A model generated the notes under the pieces. The model searched no databases and was not told the origin of the DNA. It was given only the letters and a program-made list of their open reading frames with translations. This document shows positions 33,581 to 44,545 of a stretch of DNA of 64,000 bases, piece by piece. This stretch comes from Papilionanthe hookeriana x Papilionanthe teres (lineage: Eukaryota > Streptophyta > Magnoliopsida > Asparagales > Orchidaceae): positions 1 through 64,000 of the forward strand of contig CM040421.1 of assembly GCA_022702705.1 (NCBI GenBank), read 5' to 3'. Within the stretch, counting starts at the first letter, position 1, and each line of letters begins with the position of its first letter. A program made the position numbers and the translations under genes.

Positions 33581-33590
33581 CTATATATAG
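33581..33590 (-). promoter_or_regulatory. TATA box of the 3' LTR
   Basis: CTATATATAG, about 80 bp downstream of the palindrome array in transcript orientation. The same box is in the other LTR at 45710-45719. Confidence 0.65.
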
Positions 33591-33671
33591 AGGTGAGCAA
33601 AGGACCAAGAGGTGTGTAAGCATCCCTTCAAAAAGTGTCCAGGTTCAATATATCTGAGCCATTTGAACTAG

Positions 33672-33847
33672 CTCGCCGTCGGCGACGAACTACCTCGCTG
33701 TCGGCTAGGCTTCTCGAAGATCTTCAAACCGCGCTAGCTCGCCGTCGACGAGGCTTGGGCTCGCCGTCGCCGAGACAGTTATAATTCCTTCAGAAATGTC
33801 TCCTCGTAGCCTCGCCGTCGGCAGGCTCGATCTCGCCGTCGGCGACT
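33672..33847. repeat. Palindrome array CTCGCCGTCGGCGAG in the 3' LTR
   Basis: About six complete or near copies of the 15-bp palindrome CTCGCCGTCGGCGAG and its variants (GCTGTCGGCTAG, CCGTCGACGAG, CCGTCGGCAGG). The spacing is roughly 20-50 bp. The array lies upstream of the LTR TATA box. Confidence 0.85.
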
Positions 33848-34022
33848 CAGCAAAAATTTCATTATTTTCTTCCTTTTTGCTCCAGATTCGCTTCTTTTTA
33901 TGATTTTTGCTTTTATCACCTAAATTCTCCATTCCTGCAATAAAATAAAGAAAATGCATTTCTTTAAAGTGCAATTTCATCAAAAATAGGTATGAATTTC
34001 TTAATAAAATTTTCAGCGATCA

Positions 34023-34037
34023 AAATCCCCCAAAGTT
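34023..34037 (-). other. Polypurine tract of element B
   Basis: On the minus strand AACTTTGGGGGATTT directly precedes the 3' LTR. It is the expected plus-strand primer of reverse transcription. Confidence 0.85.
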
Positions 34038-35356
34038 ACTTATTACTTGTCCTCAAGTAATTTTAGTATTACATAAAAATAATGAGTTTTATAATAAGAT
34101 TTTTCAATTTAAGTAACTTATGAATTAGATTAATTAATATCATAATAAAGTTAAATAAAAATAATTCATGTAATTTAATTAATCTTATAGAAATAAATTA
34201 TTTAGTTATCGAGTCTAAGATTTCTATCTTACTTATTCATTTCGGAATGACTATATTTAAAAGAATAACTACTTAAGATATTCATATGATAAGAAATTCA
34301 AGAAAATACTATTAGGTAAAATTCTATTCCATAAACATAAGTTTTGGAAATATCTAAGTTTTTCCTTTTAGGTTAATTCAAATGAAGCCAATTTTTGATA
34401 AGACATCTCCTCAAGCTTCTCCTCATTTTTTTTTAATGAGGATTACTATATCTGGAGAGCATGTTAATAATTTTGAACTTTATTTTCATCTTCCTAAATT
34501 TGAAACTTAGAAATATTTTTTAGCTTATATATACTTCATAGTTTTTACTTCATTGATTTTCAATCTTTTCTTTTTCACTTGAATACTTAAGAATTTTAAT
34601 TTTAGAGTATAGTTTTCCTTACTAAAAATAGTTTACTATATTCTTATTCCCTTTAACCAAATATTTTATTCTATTTAATTAATTAAAGCACTAGAAATAT
34701 TTCATTTAAACTTTTATAATAATTAAATAAAATAATTCATATTAATTAAATTGAAAAATTTGCTATAAAAATCATTTTATAATAATTTGAAAAATAGAAA
34801 TTGAGAACAAGTTAATAACTAAATTTGTATTTTACTCCCCCACCAAACTTAAATTTTTATATTTAATCTAAATAATGAAAAAGAAGGAAAGTAAATAAAT
34901 CATACCTTTGAAGTTTAGGTATTTCTTTTTTTCTTTTGAAATTTTTGCAGACTTTTTCATTTTTATTGAACCTGTACTGTTAGTATTCTCCATATATGTA
35001 TAACAATTTAAAGAAAATGCAGGAATAAAATCTAAGATAAGTATTAAACACAACAATTAAAATAACTCTACACTACACATATGAATTACTATATACTAAA
35101 AACAATTGAACTAACAGATTAACAATTTTTAAAAACTTAAAACTATACAAAATAAAATAAAAACATATTAAAGAAAACTATCATCATATATAATATAAAA
35201 ACAAATGCAATTAACTACACAAAAAAACTAACTACTATAACAATTCAAGCAAATAATCTAACAAACATCCAATGTCTCAAAATATAAAGTACTGAATATT
35301 ACAAACATATAAAGTCCTCAAAATAATTACACCAAACAAATAAAATAAATAAAATC
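34038..35356 (-). other. Non-coding 3' region between the envelope-position ORFs and the PPT
   Basis: AT-rich and without open frames of note. It acts as the 3' untranslated part of the element. Confidence 0.6.
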
Positions 35357-36542
35357 CTAATCTTCAGCATCAAAGTCCCAAACTATATCATCCCCTCCTT
35401 GATCTGTAGGCTGAGAAGACTGAGCAGGATGATACTGAGTGTACCTGGGGCATTCTGGAAAGACAACATCTAAATCTCTACTCCTATAACGACGTTCAGC
35501 TTCATAGTATGCAATTTCGTATTCCGAATGTCGTTGGAGGTATTCACTATCATAATCATGTCTCCTCTCCAGATTATCAATCCTTTGATCAAAATGATCA
35601 AATCTTCTCCCCATTGTTTCTCAAAACTGCTCAAAACTCCTCCTATGAAGGGTCAATTCATTCATCAGATCTTGTAGGGTAGGTGTGGTAGGTTCAGGAG
35701 GTTCATAGCTAGTAGAGGGTATATCTCTACTGGATCGTGTGAAATAACTTCTCACTCACGATCTCCACCCTTCATGAGATTCATACTTCTTAATGTTGGC
35801 GAGTGTGAGTGGTTTCATAGGTTCCACCCATTCTTCATCTTCTCTAGCCTCGACTCCGGAGAGTTGCGCGAGTGCAAAATTAATCCAGGGTGGCCCAATC
35901 CAGCTCCACTCTCATTTCGAGGGGTGGCTAGGATGTTTTGATAAATAACTCTCCCGATGTTGATGCTTATGTTATTCTGAATGCAGAAATTCAGAATTGC
36001 TCTATCTCGTGTTACCTCACTGTGGTGATATGTGGGTAACAGAGTAAAACAAATAAAGTAATGCCAGGCTTTGAGATCGCATTTAATTTAGAAAGAGGAA
36101 AATTCACTCTTTCCTGTCGCTTAATTTTTCAAACTCCGGTCCCATCGGTGAGAAAGTTAATGACTTCCTCCAGGTGGTCCTTCCATCGTTCCAAAAGTTT
36201 CATACTCGCTAAAGTGCGAGTCATGAACTTCATAGAACGCGTTAATTCTTGCGGCATTGAAATCTACGAAAAACCTCGTACCTTTACTCGGTGCATCTTC
36301 GACGGCGATCAATTGGCATAAAATTCCTTAACCACTTCTACAGCTGCTCTATATTGAACGTAACAGAAATTCTCCCAACCTCGTTCCTTTATAATCCGCT
36401 CTACTTCTCCTCCCGGATTTTTGAATACCCGATCTGCAATGCACTTTCTTCCTTGTATGTTTTCAAAATATTTAGACTGTGCTCGTGCATTGATGAATCG
36501 GTTTTCGTCGAATTCTACTCGACGTTTCTGTCGTGGAGCCAT
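35357..36542 (-). pseudogene. Envelope-position ORF 2 of element B
   Basis: The frame starts at the ATG at 36542 (MAPRQKRRVEFDENRFINAR), eight bases after a splice acceptor-like CAG at 36551. It encodes the domain often annotated as putative plant transposon protein, seen at the same place in Athila elements: RGWENFCYVQYRAAVEVVKE at about 36330-36390. From 36300 to 35620 several stops and frameshifts interrupt it. The last part (35614-35357) is charged and probably coiled (RFDHFDQRIDNLERRHDYDS), with an acidic end (DDIVWDFDAED). I see no clear signal peptide or transmembrane segment. It is therefore called by position, not as a proven envelope. It is a decayed paralog of ORF 1 at 37440-38600. 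Confidence 0.65.
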
Positions 36543-36550
36543 ACGTCGAT

Positions 36551-36750
36551 CTGTGAAAATCGCGAAAATTTTCACTAAACTTAAAAATAATACGAAGAAG
36601 GCTTCCTACAACATTTGTAAGCAATTTAAATCAAATTTCATGGATTTCCACCGAATATTTCTTCCACATTTTGATTTTTCCCAAAATTTGCAATGTGGTG
36701 AAAATATATGGTGAAAATAAAAAATTTTTGCATAGGAGTGAAGTTCTTAC
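36551..36750 (-). other. Candidate 5' UTR intron of envelope-position ORF 2
   Basis: On the minus strand CCCTTG/GTAAGAAC (donor at 36750) and CGATTTTCACAG/ATCGACG (acceptor ending 36551) frame a 200-bp AT-rich segment. It ends eight bases before the ATG of the ORF. This is a sequence prediction only. Confidence 0.5.
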
Positions 36751-36879
36751 CAAGGGAAGATGAAATCCGATGTCAAAAAGTGTTGAAATCGCTTCAAATC
36801 CAAGATCTCTCAAGCCCTAGGTCGGTTTTTGCGAAAATAAGAGGTTGGGGATGATGAATAGTATTTTTGACCGGTCAAA

Positions 36880-36889
36880 ATATATGTTT
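36880..36889 (-). promoter_or_regulatory. TATA-like sequence after internal palindrome array
   Basis: On the minus strand ACATATATTT starts about ten bases after the end of the palindrome array at 36898-37047. It lies upstream of the candidate leader intron of ORF 2. Confidence 0.4.
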
Positions 36890-36897
36890 TTTCCGAC

Positions 36898-37047
36898 CTC
36901 GCTGTCAGCGAGATTTTTCTCGCCGTCAGCGAGCTAATATTTTTCAGAAAAAAAAACTCTCGGGAAAAATCCGCTGTCGGCGAGAAATTCTTCACTTGTC
37001 GGCGAGATCGATCTCGTTGTCGGCGGGATTTTCTCGCCGTCGGTGAG
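36898..37047. repeat. Internal palindrome array upstream of envelope-position ORF 2
   Basis: Six variants of CTCGCCGTCGGCGAG (for example CTCGCTGTCAGCGAG, CTCGCCGTCAGCGAG, CTCGTTGTCGGCGGG, CTCGCCGTCGGTGAG) in 150 bp. The motif family is the same as in both LTRs and at 38734-38907. Confidence 0.85.
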
Positions 37048-37439
37048 ATTCCAAAAATTTTAAATTTACGAAATTCATCACTCATTTTCGTCCTTGATTT
37101 GTCTTATATTATATTTCTGATCACATCATTTATTAATTTAATATGAATATTAGCTACTTATACACAAACAAATTCACACAACACAACAAATTAACTTTAA
37201 TATAGAAATCCATGGGATGTACAAACTAACATAATTTAAACTCTATAATCAGACTTCAAACTTCAATTCTTACTACTAATCAGCATCGAAAACCAATCCA
37301 CGACACATTAAATGCTGATACAAAACTATGACACATATCTTAATTAAGTTTGAGATATTCAAATCATCACTCCACACATAATAAAATCTAAATCAAATCA
37401 AATAACATAAATTCAAACATACTATAGAAATCTTTACTA

Positions 37440-38600
37440 CTACTCTTCAAGGTCAGAATCTTCATCTTCTCTGATATTTCTGATATGACGATGATTCACA
37501 AATAAGTTATAGAAAGGCTCGAAGGGAAATTCGAAGCGATTCTTTAGTGATCCAACCCTTCGTCTCGGTAAATGAAGAAAGCTAGCTTCAAGTGTCCGAA
37601 TGGTCGAAGTGTTCCTTCATCCTCCGATCAATGTGATCGAATAAATCGGATATATTGTCGATTAAATCTCTCGCATTCTGCGAGTTCTTTCTCCATTCCA
37701 TTAATTTTCTTCATAAGTAACTCTGTTTTATCCGAAATGGGCCTTGCTTATAGGATGATTACGTGAAGCTCTATCGAGAGATGAATGTAATGTCTTCATT
37801 ATTGTCCAAAGTAGGGAACATATCCGTAGGATCAAGCGGCTTTGAAGGTAACATAACCTTTTCCCAAGCTTCATAAGAAACACAGTGCTCGATCGCATAA
37901 TGCAAAAATAGTAGATGGGTGTCCTAGTCCGTGAACCGACCCATGCACAATTAAACCCAACGCGGACTTAACAATTATTGATCCCACATCGATAGGCGAT
38001 CCAATTTGAATACAATAATTCAATATAGCGCATTCTTTCGAAACCTTGTTTACCCTCATAGTAGGTAACAATTTAGATGAGATGAAAAAGTGCCGAGTGC
38101 TTTGAGACGAGGATTCAAAAGTGATGCGGAGAAACTAACATACCCGTCTTCACGCATTTCCCAATCTTTCGGTTCATCGATCGGATATCGAAATATCTCA
38201 TTCATATTATATCGAGAAGGCACAAAATTTGAATAGTGACATACCGGGGTGTTTTCTATAAAGAATAATTCATTTACTCTTGATGGAGTAAACGTCACCC
38301 ATCTTCCTCGGACGTAGATATTCCCATTGTTGATCGCATGTAAGTTAGAGTAGAACTCTTTCACGAATTGGAATAACAACAACGGACGTAGTGTAACAGA
38401 ATACCTCCAGACAGTGCTTGCGCGTTCATTTCTTCTATCTTCGTAGTGGAATTCTCTAATCCTTGATTGACAAATCCCCGTCCCTTGATAACTCTTTTCT
38501 TTACCAAAACCTTGTTGAAGATCCGCTGCGCTTCCGCACTCACAAATTTCCTCCGGTTAAACACTCCAGATTTAGAGGAATCTAAGAATTTGGAGGCCAT
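37440..38600 (-). pseudogene. Envelope-position ORF 1 of element B
   Basis: The frame starts at 38600 (MASKFLDSSKSGVFNRRKFV) and passes through at least two frameshifts (near 38370 and 38065) to about 37440. The central part has VRGRWVTFTPSRVNELFFIE and RLKALGTFSSHLNCYLL. It then continues with LNYCIQIGSPIDVGSIIVKS. The layout matches ORF 2 of the same element (EAQRIFNK versus RAQSKYFEN; VKEFYSN versus VKEFYAN), and both resemble the putative plant transposon protein found in Athila elements. The upstream 300 bp hold a palindrome array and a TATA-like sequence. The function is unknown. Confidence 0.65.
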
Positions 38601-38720
38601 TATGGTGAATGGAAGGAATTATAGTGAAGAAGGCAGATTTAGAATAAATTAAGAATGGTTTTTCACTAAGGATTTGGTGTTGAAACCGTCCAGATCAGCA
38701 TTCAAAGTTTAAATAACTTA

Positions 38721-38730
38721 TCTTTATAAC
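38721..38730 (-). promoter_or_regulatory. TATA-like sequence upstream of ORF 1
   Basis: On the minus strand GTTATAAAGA lies a few bases after the palindrome array and about 125 bp upstream of the ATG at 38600. Confidence 0.45.
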
Positions 38731-38733
38731 TTT

Positions 38734-38907
38734 CTTGCTGTCGGCGAGCTCGTTTCTCGCCGTCGACGACTTAGTTATAAAAACTGCCTTTCAGGTTCTC
38801 GCTGTCGGCGAGCTCGTTTCTCGCTGTTAGCGAGATCGATACATATTTGATATTAAATTAGGCGCGAACCTCGCTGTCGGCGAGTATCGACCTCGCCGTC
38901 GGCGAGA
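38734..38907. repeat. Internal palindrome array upstream of envelope-position ORF 1
   Basis: Six variants of CTCGCCGTCGGCGAG, such as CTTGCTGTCGGCGAG, CTCGCTGTCGGCGAG and CTCGCCGTCGACGAC, in 174 bp. The array has the same composition as the LTR arrays. Confidence 0.85.
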
Positions 38908-39209
38908 TTCGAAAATAATGTCCAATTATGCTCTAAATCGAATAATTTCTTTTCTCATCATAATGGTTCGAATATGTGATGATTCTTAATAATAATTGAG
39001 TGGTAAAGTTTCAATAATATAGACTAACTATTAAGATACAATAAAAATAAATAACTAATATGGGTTGCCTCCCATAAAGCGCTTGGTTTAACGTCGTCGA
39101 CCGACCTAATTTCAATTATTAATCGGGTTGACTAAGCATTAAAACCTCTTTATAGTTAGGTCTTATACCTTGAAAATATGGTTTTAATCTATGTCCATTA
39201 ACTTTAAAT

Positions 39210-40390
39210 TTATGTCCGAGTTTTTGGATCTTCGATTTCTATAGTTCCGTATGAAAATATTTGAGTTATGGTAAAAGGTCCTAACCATCGAGACTTCGAT
39301 TTTCCAGGAAATAATTTCAATCTAGTATTATATAGCAAAACTTCCTTTCCTGGTTCAAAATTTCTCTGATTAATCTTCCGATCATGCCATAATTTCATCT
39401 TTTCTTTATAAATCCGATCATTATCATATGATTCATTTCTTAATTCTTCCAATTCATTTAATTGCAGCAATCTCTTCTCACCAGACCTTCCTTCATATTA
39501 TAATTAAATTCTTTAATCGTCCAATATGCTTTATGTTACTAACTCAGTCGGTAAGTGGCATGTTTTTCCATATATAAGCCCGTAAGGAGTCATTCCAATC
39601 GGAGTTTTATAAGCGATCCTATAAGCCCATAATGCGATTGTCTAATCTAATAGATCAATCTAACCTATTTGGGTTTACGGATTTTTCTAAAATACGTTTA
39701 ATCTCACGATTAGATACTTCAGTTAATCCGCTAGTCCGTGGATGATAAGCGAGTGGATATCTTATGAGTAATATTGTATTTTTCTACTAGTTTGTGAATG
39801 TATTTATTTCTAAAATGAGTTCCTCCGTCGGTGATAATCACTCTCGGCATTCCAAATCTACTAAAAATATTTTTCATCGAAATTTTGAAACACTCTTAGC
39901 ATCACACCTAGGTAAAGCTTGTGCCTCAATCCATTTGGAAACATAATCAGCAATTACTTAATATATATGAGTTTCCAAACGAAGGAATAAAATGTCCCAT
40001 AAAATCTAATCCCCAAACATAAAAATTTCAACTTCTAATATAAAATTTAGAGGCATTTCGTTTCTTCTAGATATATTTCCTACTCTTTGACATTTATCGC
40101 AAGTTTTAATATATCCGTATACATCTCTAAATAGAGTAGGCCAGGTAAAATCCAGATTGTAGAATCTTATAAGCGGTTTATCGGTCCCAAAATGTCCTCC
40201 AAAATCGGAATCATGACATTTTTGAATAATTGGTTCGGTTTACGCATAAGGTACACATCTTCTAATAATTAAATCCTTACATTGCTTATATAAATATGGT
40301 TCATCCCAAAAATAGGTTTTCGTATCATGGATGAATTTTTTACGTTGTTGCAAAGTTAGCATAGGTGGTAAAATATTACTAACTATATAG
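39210..40390 (-). pseudogene. Integrase of element B
   Basis: The integrase inserts the cDNA into the host genome. On the minus strand the catalytic core is readable near 39790-39880 as FSRFGMPRVIITDGGTHFRN, including the second catalytic Asp (TDGG). The C-terminal part at 39470-39210 is open and typical of Athila: LNELEELRNESYDNDRIYKE, then EVLLYNTRLKLFPGKSKSRW and LGPFTITQIFSYG. Between them the frame breaks several times. No chromodomain follows, which agrees with Athila and argues against a chromovirus. Confidence 0.85.
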
Positions 40391-40391
40391 T

Positions 40392-41790
40392 TTACTTATA
40401 TCGAGCATACCATGGTATTTTCCATTCATTAATATTATATAGTTGTTCATCGGGAAAAGCGTCTATAATTTCATTTTCAATATCGGATAATTCATGATTT
40501 TCTAATCTTGATAAATGATCCGCAATTTGATTATCGGTTCCTTTCTTATTAACGATCTCAAAATCGAATTCTTGCATTAATAGCATCCATCTAATTAATC
40601 TTGGTTTGGAATCTTTCTTTTGCATTAAATATTTGATAACGAGAATGATCGGTATGCACGATACATTTTGTTCAAATCGGATAAGGTCTAAATTTATTAA
40701 AACCATATACTACCGCTAATAATTCTCTTTACGTAACCGTATAATTTATTTCGGACATCATTTAGAGTTTTACTTAGCATAGTATATAACTTTAAAAATC
40801 TTTTCATATTTTTGCCAAGAAGCTGCTCCTACAGAGCATAATCACTAGCATCACACATAAGCTCAAATGGTTTCTCCCAGGTTAGGTTTAACTATTATAG
40901 GTGTTGTAATTAATTTTTCTTTTAAGAGTTCAAAAGCATTCGAGCATTCGATTGTAAATTCAAATTTCTTGTCCTTTTCGAGAAGTTGGCATAGAGGTTT
41001 AGTAATTTTTGAAAAATCTTTAATATAGCGTACGTAGAATCCAGCATGTCCAAGAAAACTTCTTACCCCTTTTACCAGTAGTTGGAGGTGGTAATTTAGC
41101 TATAACTTGAATTTTTGCGGGGTCCACTTCTATGCCTTTTCCGAAATTTTATGCCCTAATACAATGCCGCCAGCAACCATAAATTGACTTTTCTCCCGAT
41201 TTAGAACTAAATTTGTTTTCTCACATACTTCTAATACTTTTTCGAGATGAGTTAAGCATGTGTCAAATGATGTTCCAAATACAGAGAAATCATCCATAAA
41301 TACTTCTATTCCATTGTCAATTAACTTACTAAATATAGACATCATACATCGCTGGAATGTTGTTGGTGCATTACATAATCCAAAAGTCATTCTTCGAAAA
41401 GCGAAAGTTTCATAAGGACTAGTAAATGTAGTTTTCTCTTGATCCTCAGGAGCAATTTGTATTTGATGATAACCGATGTATCCATCTAGAAAACAAAAAT
41501 ACTTATGTCTGGCTAATCTATCTAACATCTGGTTTAGAAATGGTAAAGTGAAGTGATCTTTCCTGGTGGCGGTATTTAATTTCCTATAATCAATACATAT
41601 ACGCCAACCAGTAACTTGTCTTATAGGAATAAGATCGTTATTTTCATTGGCGATGATGATCACTCCTCCCTTCTTAGGAACACGAGTGAATTGGGCTTAC
41701 CAAGCATCGTCGGATATAGGATATATGATACCATTATCTAACCATTTTAAAATTTCTTTCTTAACTACTTCTTTCATTATCGGGTTTAAT
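40392..41790 (-). pseudogene. Reverse transcriptase/RNase H of element B
   Basis: The segment at 41663-41130 holds the RT core: VTGWRICIDYRKLNTATRKD, then FCFLDGYIGYHQIQIAPEDQ, FGLCNAPTTFQRCMMSIFSK and the polymerase motif FMDD (about 41290). It closes with VLNREKSQFMVAGGIVLGHK. RNase H follows from 41000 to 40392, in broken form, ending with the conserved EFDFEIVNKKGTDNQIADHL. Several frameshifts lie between 40700 and 41110. It would copy the element RNA into cDNA. The catalytic core reads cleanly but is cut off from the rest of the polyprotein. Confidence 0.9.
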
Positions 41791-42240
41791 CTCCTTTGGG
41801 GTCCGCTTTAGGTTTATGTTCATCATCTAAAATAATTCTATGCATACGGATTGAAGGACTAATTCCTTTAATATCTGCTAAAGTCCAACCATAAGTTTTC
41901 TTATATTTTTTTAAAGTTTCTAAAAGTTATTGTTCTTGAGATTCGTTTAATGCGAGATGAAATAATAAGCTGGTAAAGTTGAGGAATTACCTAAATAAGC
42001 ATATTTCAAATGATCGGGTAATATTTTTAGCTCGAAGTTCGGGAGGTTTAATAATTGATGGAACTATATTCTTGTCGGTGTTTTCGGTATTATCCAAAAA
42101 TTCAAATCTTTCCCGAATATAATTTAGTTCTTCATTATTATCTTCAATTAATTCGAGTATTTTCTTTTTCTAATTTATCTTCGTAATATTCCTTAAAATG
42201 TTATTGTTGTAAATGTTCAAGTATTTCCATCCGAAAACAT
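41791..42240 (-). pseudogene. Protease-RT linker of element B
   Basis: This is the counterpart of 933-1460 in element A, with the same blocks in broken frames. Near 41850-41890 the minus strand encodes a stretch like GISPSICMHRI. The acidic part near 42080-42200 is low in complexity. Many single-base insertions compared with element A prevent a continuous frame. Confidence 0.65.
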
Positions 42241-42660
42241 TCATCATCTTTTTCTAGCGCGAGGATATTTCATTGATTTTTCGATATTAAAGGTAACTTT
42301 TTGGTCATTTACTCTCATAGTTAATTCTCCTTTCGAACATCAATCATAGCTTTTCCGGTAGCTAAAAATGGTCTTCCTAAAATGATAGGAATTTCTTTAT
42401 CTTCCTCCATATCTAAAACAATAAAATCTACTTGGGAAGATAAATTTATCCACTTTTACTAACACATCTTCAATAACTCCCTTAGGATAGGTAATCGAAT
42501 GATCGGCTAATTGAAGGGTTACTCGAAGTAGGTGTAATTTTTCCTAATCCTAATCTCTTAAAAATCGATAGAGGCATTAGATTGATGCTTGCTCCTAAGT
42601 CACACAAAAGCTTTTCCATAAAATTTTTCTCCTATAGCGCAGGGTATAGTGAAACTACCG
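42241..42660 (-). pseudogene. Retropepsin-like protease of element B
   Basis: The minus strand carries the same protease blocks as element A, including the IPIILGRPFLATGKAMIDV signature near 42330-42390. An active-site region at about 42570-42600 is followed by INLMPLSIFKRLGLG. Insertions near 42430 and 42520 shift the frame, so no functional protease is encoded. The domain lies between gag and the RT linker. Confidence 0.75.
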
Positions 42661-42819
42661 GGATCTTTTAATTTTTCGGGAAGCTTCCTCTGAATAATAA
42701 GCACTACACTCTTCACTATGTGTGATTGTTTCATTATCGGTGAATTTTCTTTTCTTATTTAGAATATCTTTCATAAATTTTACATAATTTGGCATCCGAT
42801 CTAAAGCTTCAACAAAAGG

Positions 42820-44440
42820 TATATTAATTGTTAATTTCTTTAATATTTCGAGGAATTTAGCAAATTGTTTATCTTTTTTATGTTGAGCTAGTCGTTGAGG
42901 AAATGGTGGTGGAGGTTTTTCAACGAAATTTTCATAGGTATTAAAGGATGTTCTAAGTTTGAATCTTGTTGAATTGTTTCTTTTTCAATTTCAACTTCCT
43001 CTTTTGGCTTTCAAGTTCTTTTTGAAATTGAGGTTCTAATTCTTTTCCACTCCTTAGTTGTATTGCTTTAATTTGTTCTTTTCCTTGATCTTTAGGATTT
43101 ATTTCCACATTACTAGGAAAAGTTCCAGGTATTCTATTATTTAGCGCGAGTAGCAATATGTCCAAGTTGAGTTTCGATATTTTTAATAGATGTTCCTTGA
43201 ATTTGTAATTGATTTCCTTGAATTTGTAGTTGATTTCTTTGATTTTGTAGTTGATGACCCATATTCAAAATTAATTCATCCATAGATAATTTCTTATCTT
43301 TGAATTGAGGGTTATTGTTATTAAATCCAGGTGGGTAATTAGGTTTATAGTTTGGATTTGCTTGATTAGGTTGATTCATCCATTGTTGATTAGATGTGTT
43401 ATTCCAATTAAAATTTGGATGAGTTTTCCAACCAGGATTATAATAGTTTGAATAAGGGTTATTAGTTCTATTATTAATAGCATTTAAAGTTTCATAATTA
43501 GATTGAGATTCTATTATTTGTCCAGATGAGTTTTCTTCTAGAGTAGGAGAGTAGTTCATTCCAAAATGATCTAATTTCTTAGATATAACAGCAATTTGAG
43601 AGGCTAACATAGATATTGCATCGTTTTCATGAATGCTCGGCTATCTTTTTCGATTTACTCTATCAATGAGCCATTGGAAATTATTTGTTGTCATTTCTTC
43701 AATTAGTGCATAAGCTTCATCAAATGGTTTAGACATTAATGAACCTCCAGCAGCATCATCGATGATTGATCTTAAAGATCCTACTAATCCATTATAAAAG
43801 GTTTGAATAATCAACCAATCTGGTAAAGCATGATGTGGGCATTTCCTAAGAATTTCCTTAAATCTCTCCCAAGATTCATATATTGATTCTCCATCTAACT
43901 GACAAAAAGAAGTTATATCATTTCTAAACTTAGCAGTTTTAGATGGTGTAAAATATTTGGATAGAAATTTTTGTGATAATTCTCCCCAAGTTTTAATAGA
44001 TCCAAAGTCTTAACGAATTCAACCACATTTTAGCCTTATCCCTTAATGAAAAAGGAAAAAGTCTAAGTCTTATAGCATCGTCGGATACTCCTTGATATTT
44101 AAAAGTAGCACAAAGTTCTAGAAAACTAGCAAGATGTAAGTTAGGATCTTCGGTAGGTGAACCACTAAATTGATTGTTTTGCACCATTTGGATAATTGCG
44201 GGTTTAAGTTCAAATGAATTCGCGACTTACATCAGGGTTTTGAATAGTTAAATGAATTTCATCTGATGTAGGGTTGGCATAATCTCTTAATGGTCTTTGT
44301 TGATTCATATTTTGAATTTCAGGAATATTCGCCATTTGTGTTAAATTTATTATTTGTTTCTTTTGTTTTCTAATTCTTTTAATTGTACGCTCTAATTCAG
44401 AATCGTAAGGTATTAAATTTTCATGTCCAAATTTGCGCAT
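42820..44440 (-). pseudogene. Gag of element B
   Basis: Open pieces at 44440-44210, 44187-43993, 43610-43137 and 43165-42953 form the gag. The N-terminal part has LIPYDSELERTIKRIRKQKK and RPLRDYANPTSDEIHLTIQN. It is followed by LASFLELCATFKYQGVSDDA and LRLFPFSLRDKAKMWLNSL. The C-terminal part is rich in Asn, Gln and Pro, with short NQLQIQG repeats at 43190-43260. Frameshifts lie near 44200, 43990 and 43650. Gag builds the particle in which reverse transcription takes place. Confidence 0.85.
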
Positions 44441-44521
44441 ACAATTTTTAGAATAGATATTAATTTAATTATTATGATTATTTTAAAAATAGTCCGTTAC
44501 TCTAGTAAATTTTTCTTACTT

Positions 44522-44544
44522 TTCCCGACAACGGGGCCAAAAAC
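44522..44544 (-). other. Primer binding site of element B
   Basis: On the minus strand, right after the 5' LTR and a short spacer, is TTTTGGCCCCGTTGTCGGGAA. It is close to the tRNA-Asp-type primer site TGGCGCCGTTGCCGGGGA. Confidence 0.8.
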
Positions 44545-44545
44545 T

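Larger units (their letters stand above)
32427..34022 (-). repeat. 3' LTR of element B (1596 bp)
   Basis: It aligns along its whole length with 44546-46152, from TGACCCATAATTTTT at 32427 to TTTTCAGCGATCA at 34022. On the minus strand it shows a GC-rich palindrome array (33672-33847). About 80 bp further on is a TATA box CTATATATAG (33581-33590), then a pyrimidine- and AC-rich leader. The block CTCTAGTGGAGTCCTGGTTA near 32572 is shared with element A. Confidence 0.95.

Noticed and set aside
33672..33847. Regularly spaced palindromes as a CRISPR array
   Set aside because: This is plant nuclear DNA; the copies vary, the spacing is irregular, and the arrays lie in retrotransposon LTRs.
36061..36714. 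Plus-strand open frames of 86-97 codons
   Set aside because: They are antisense to envelope-position ORF 2, which has the recognisable residues on the minus strand.
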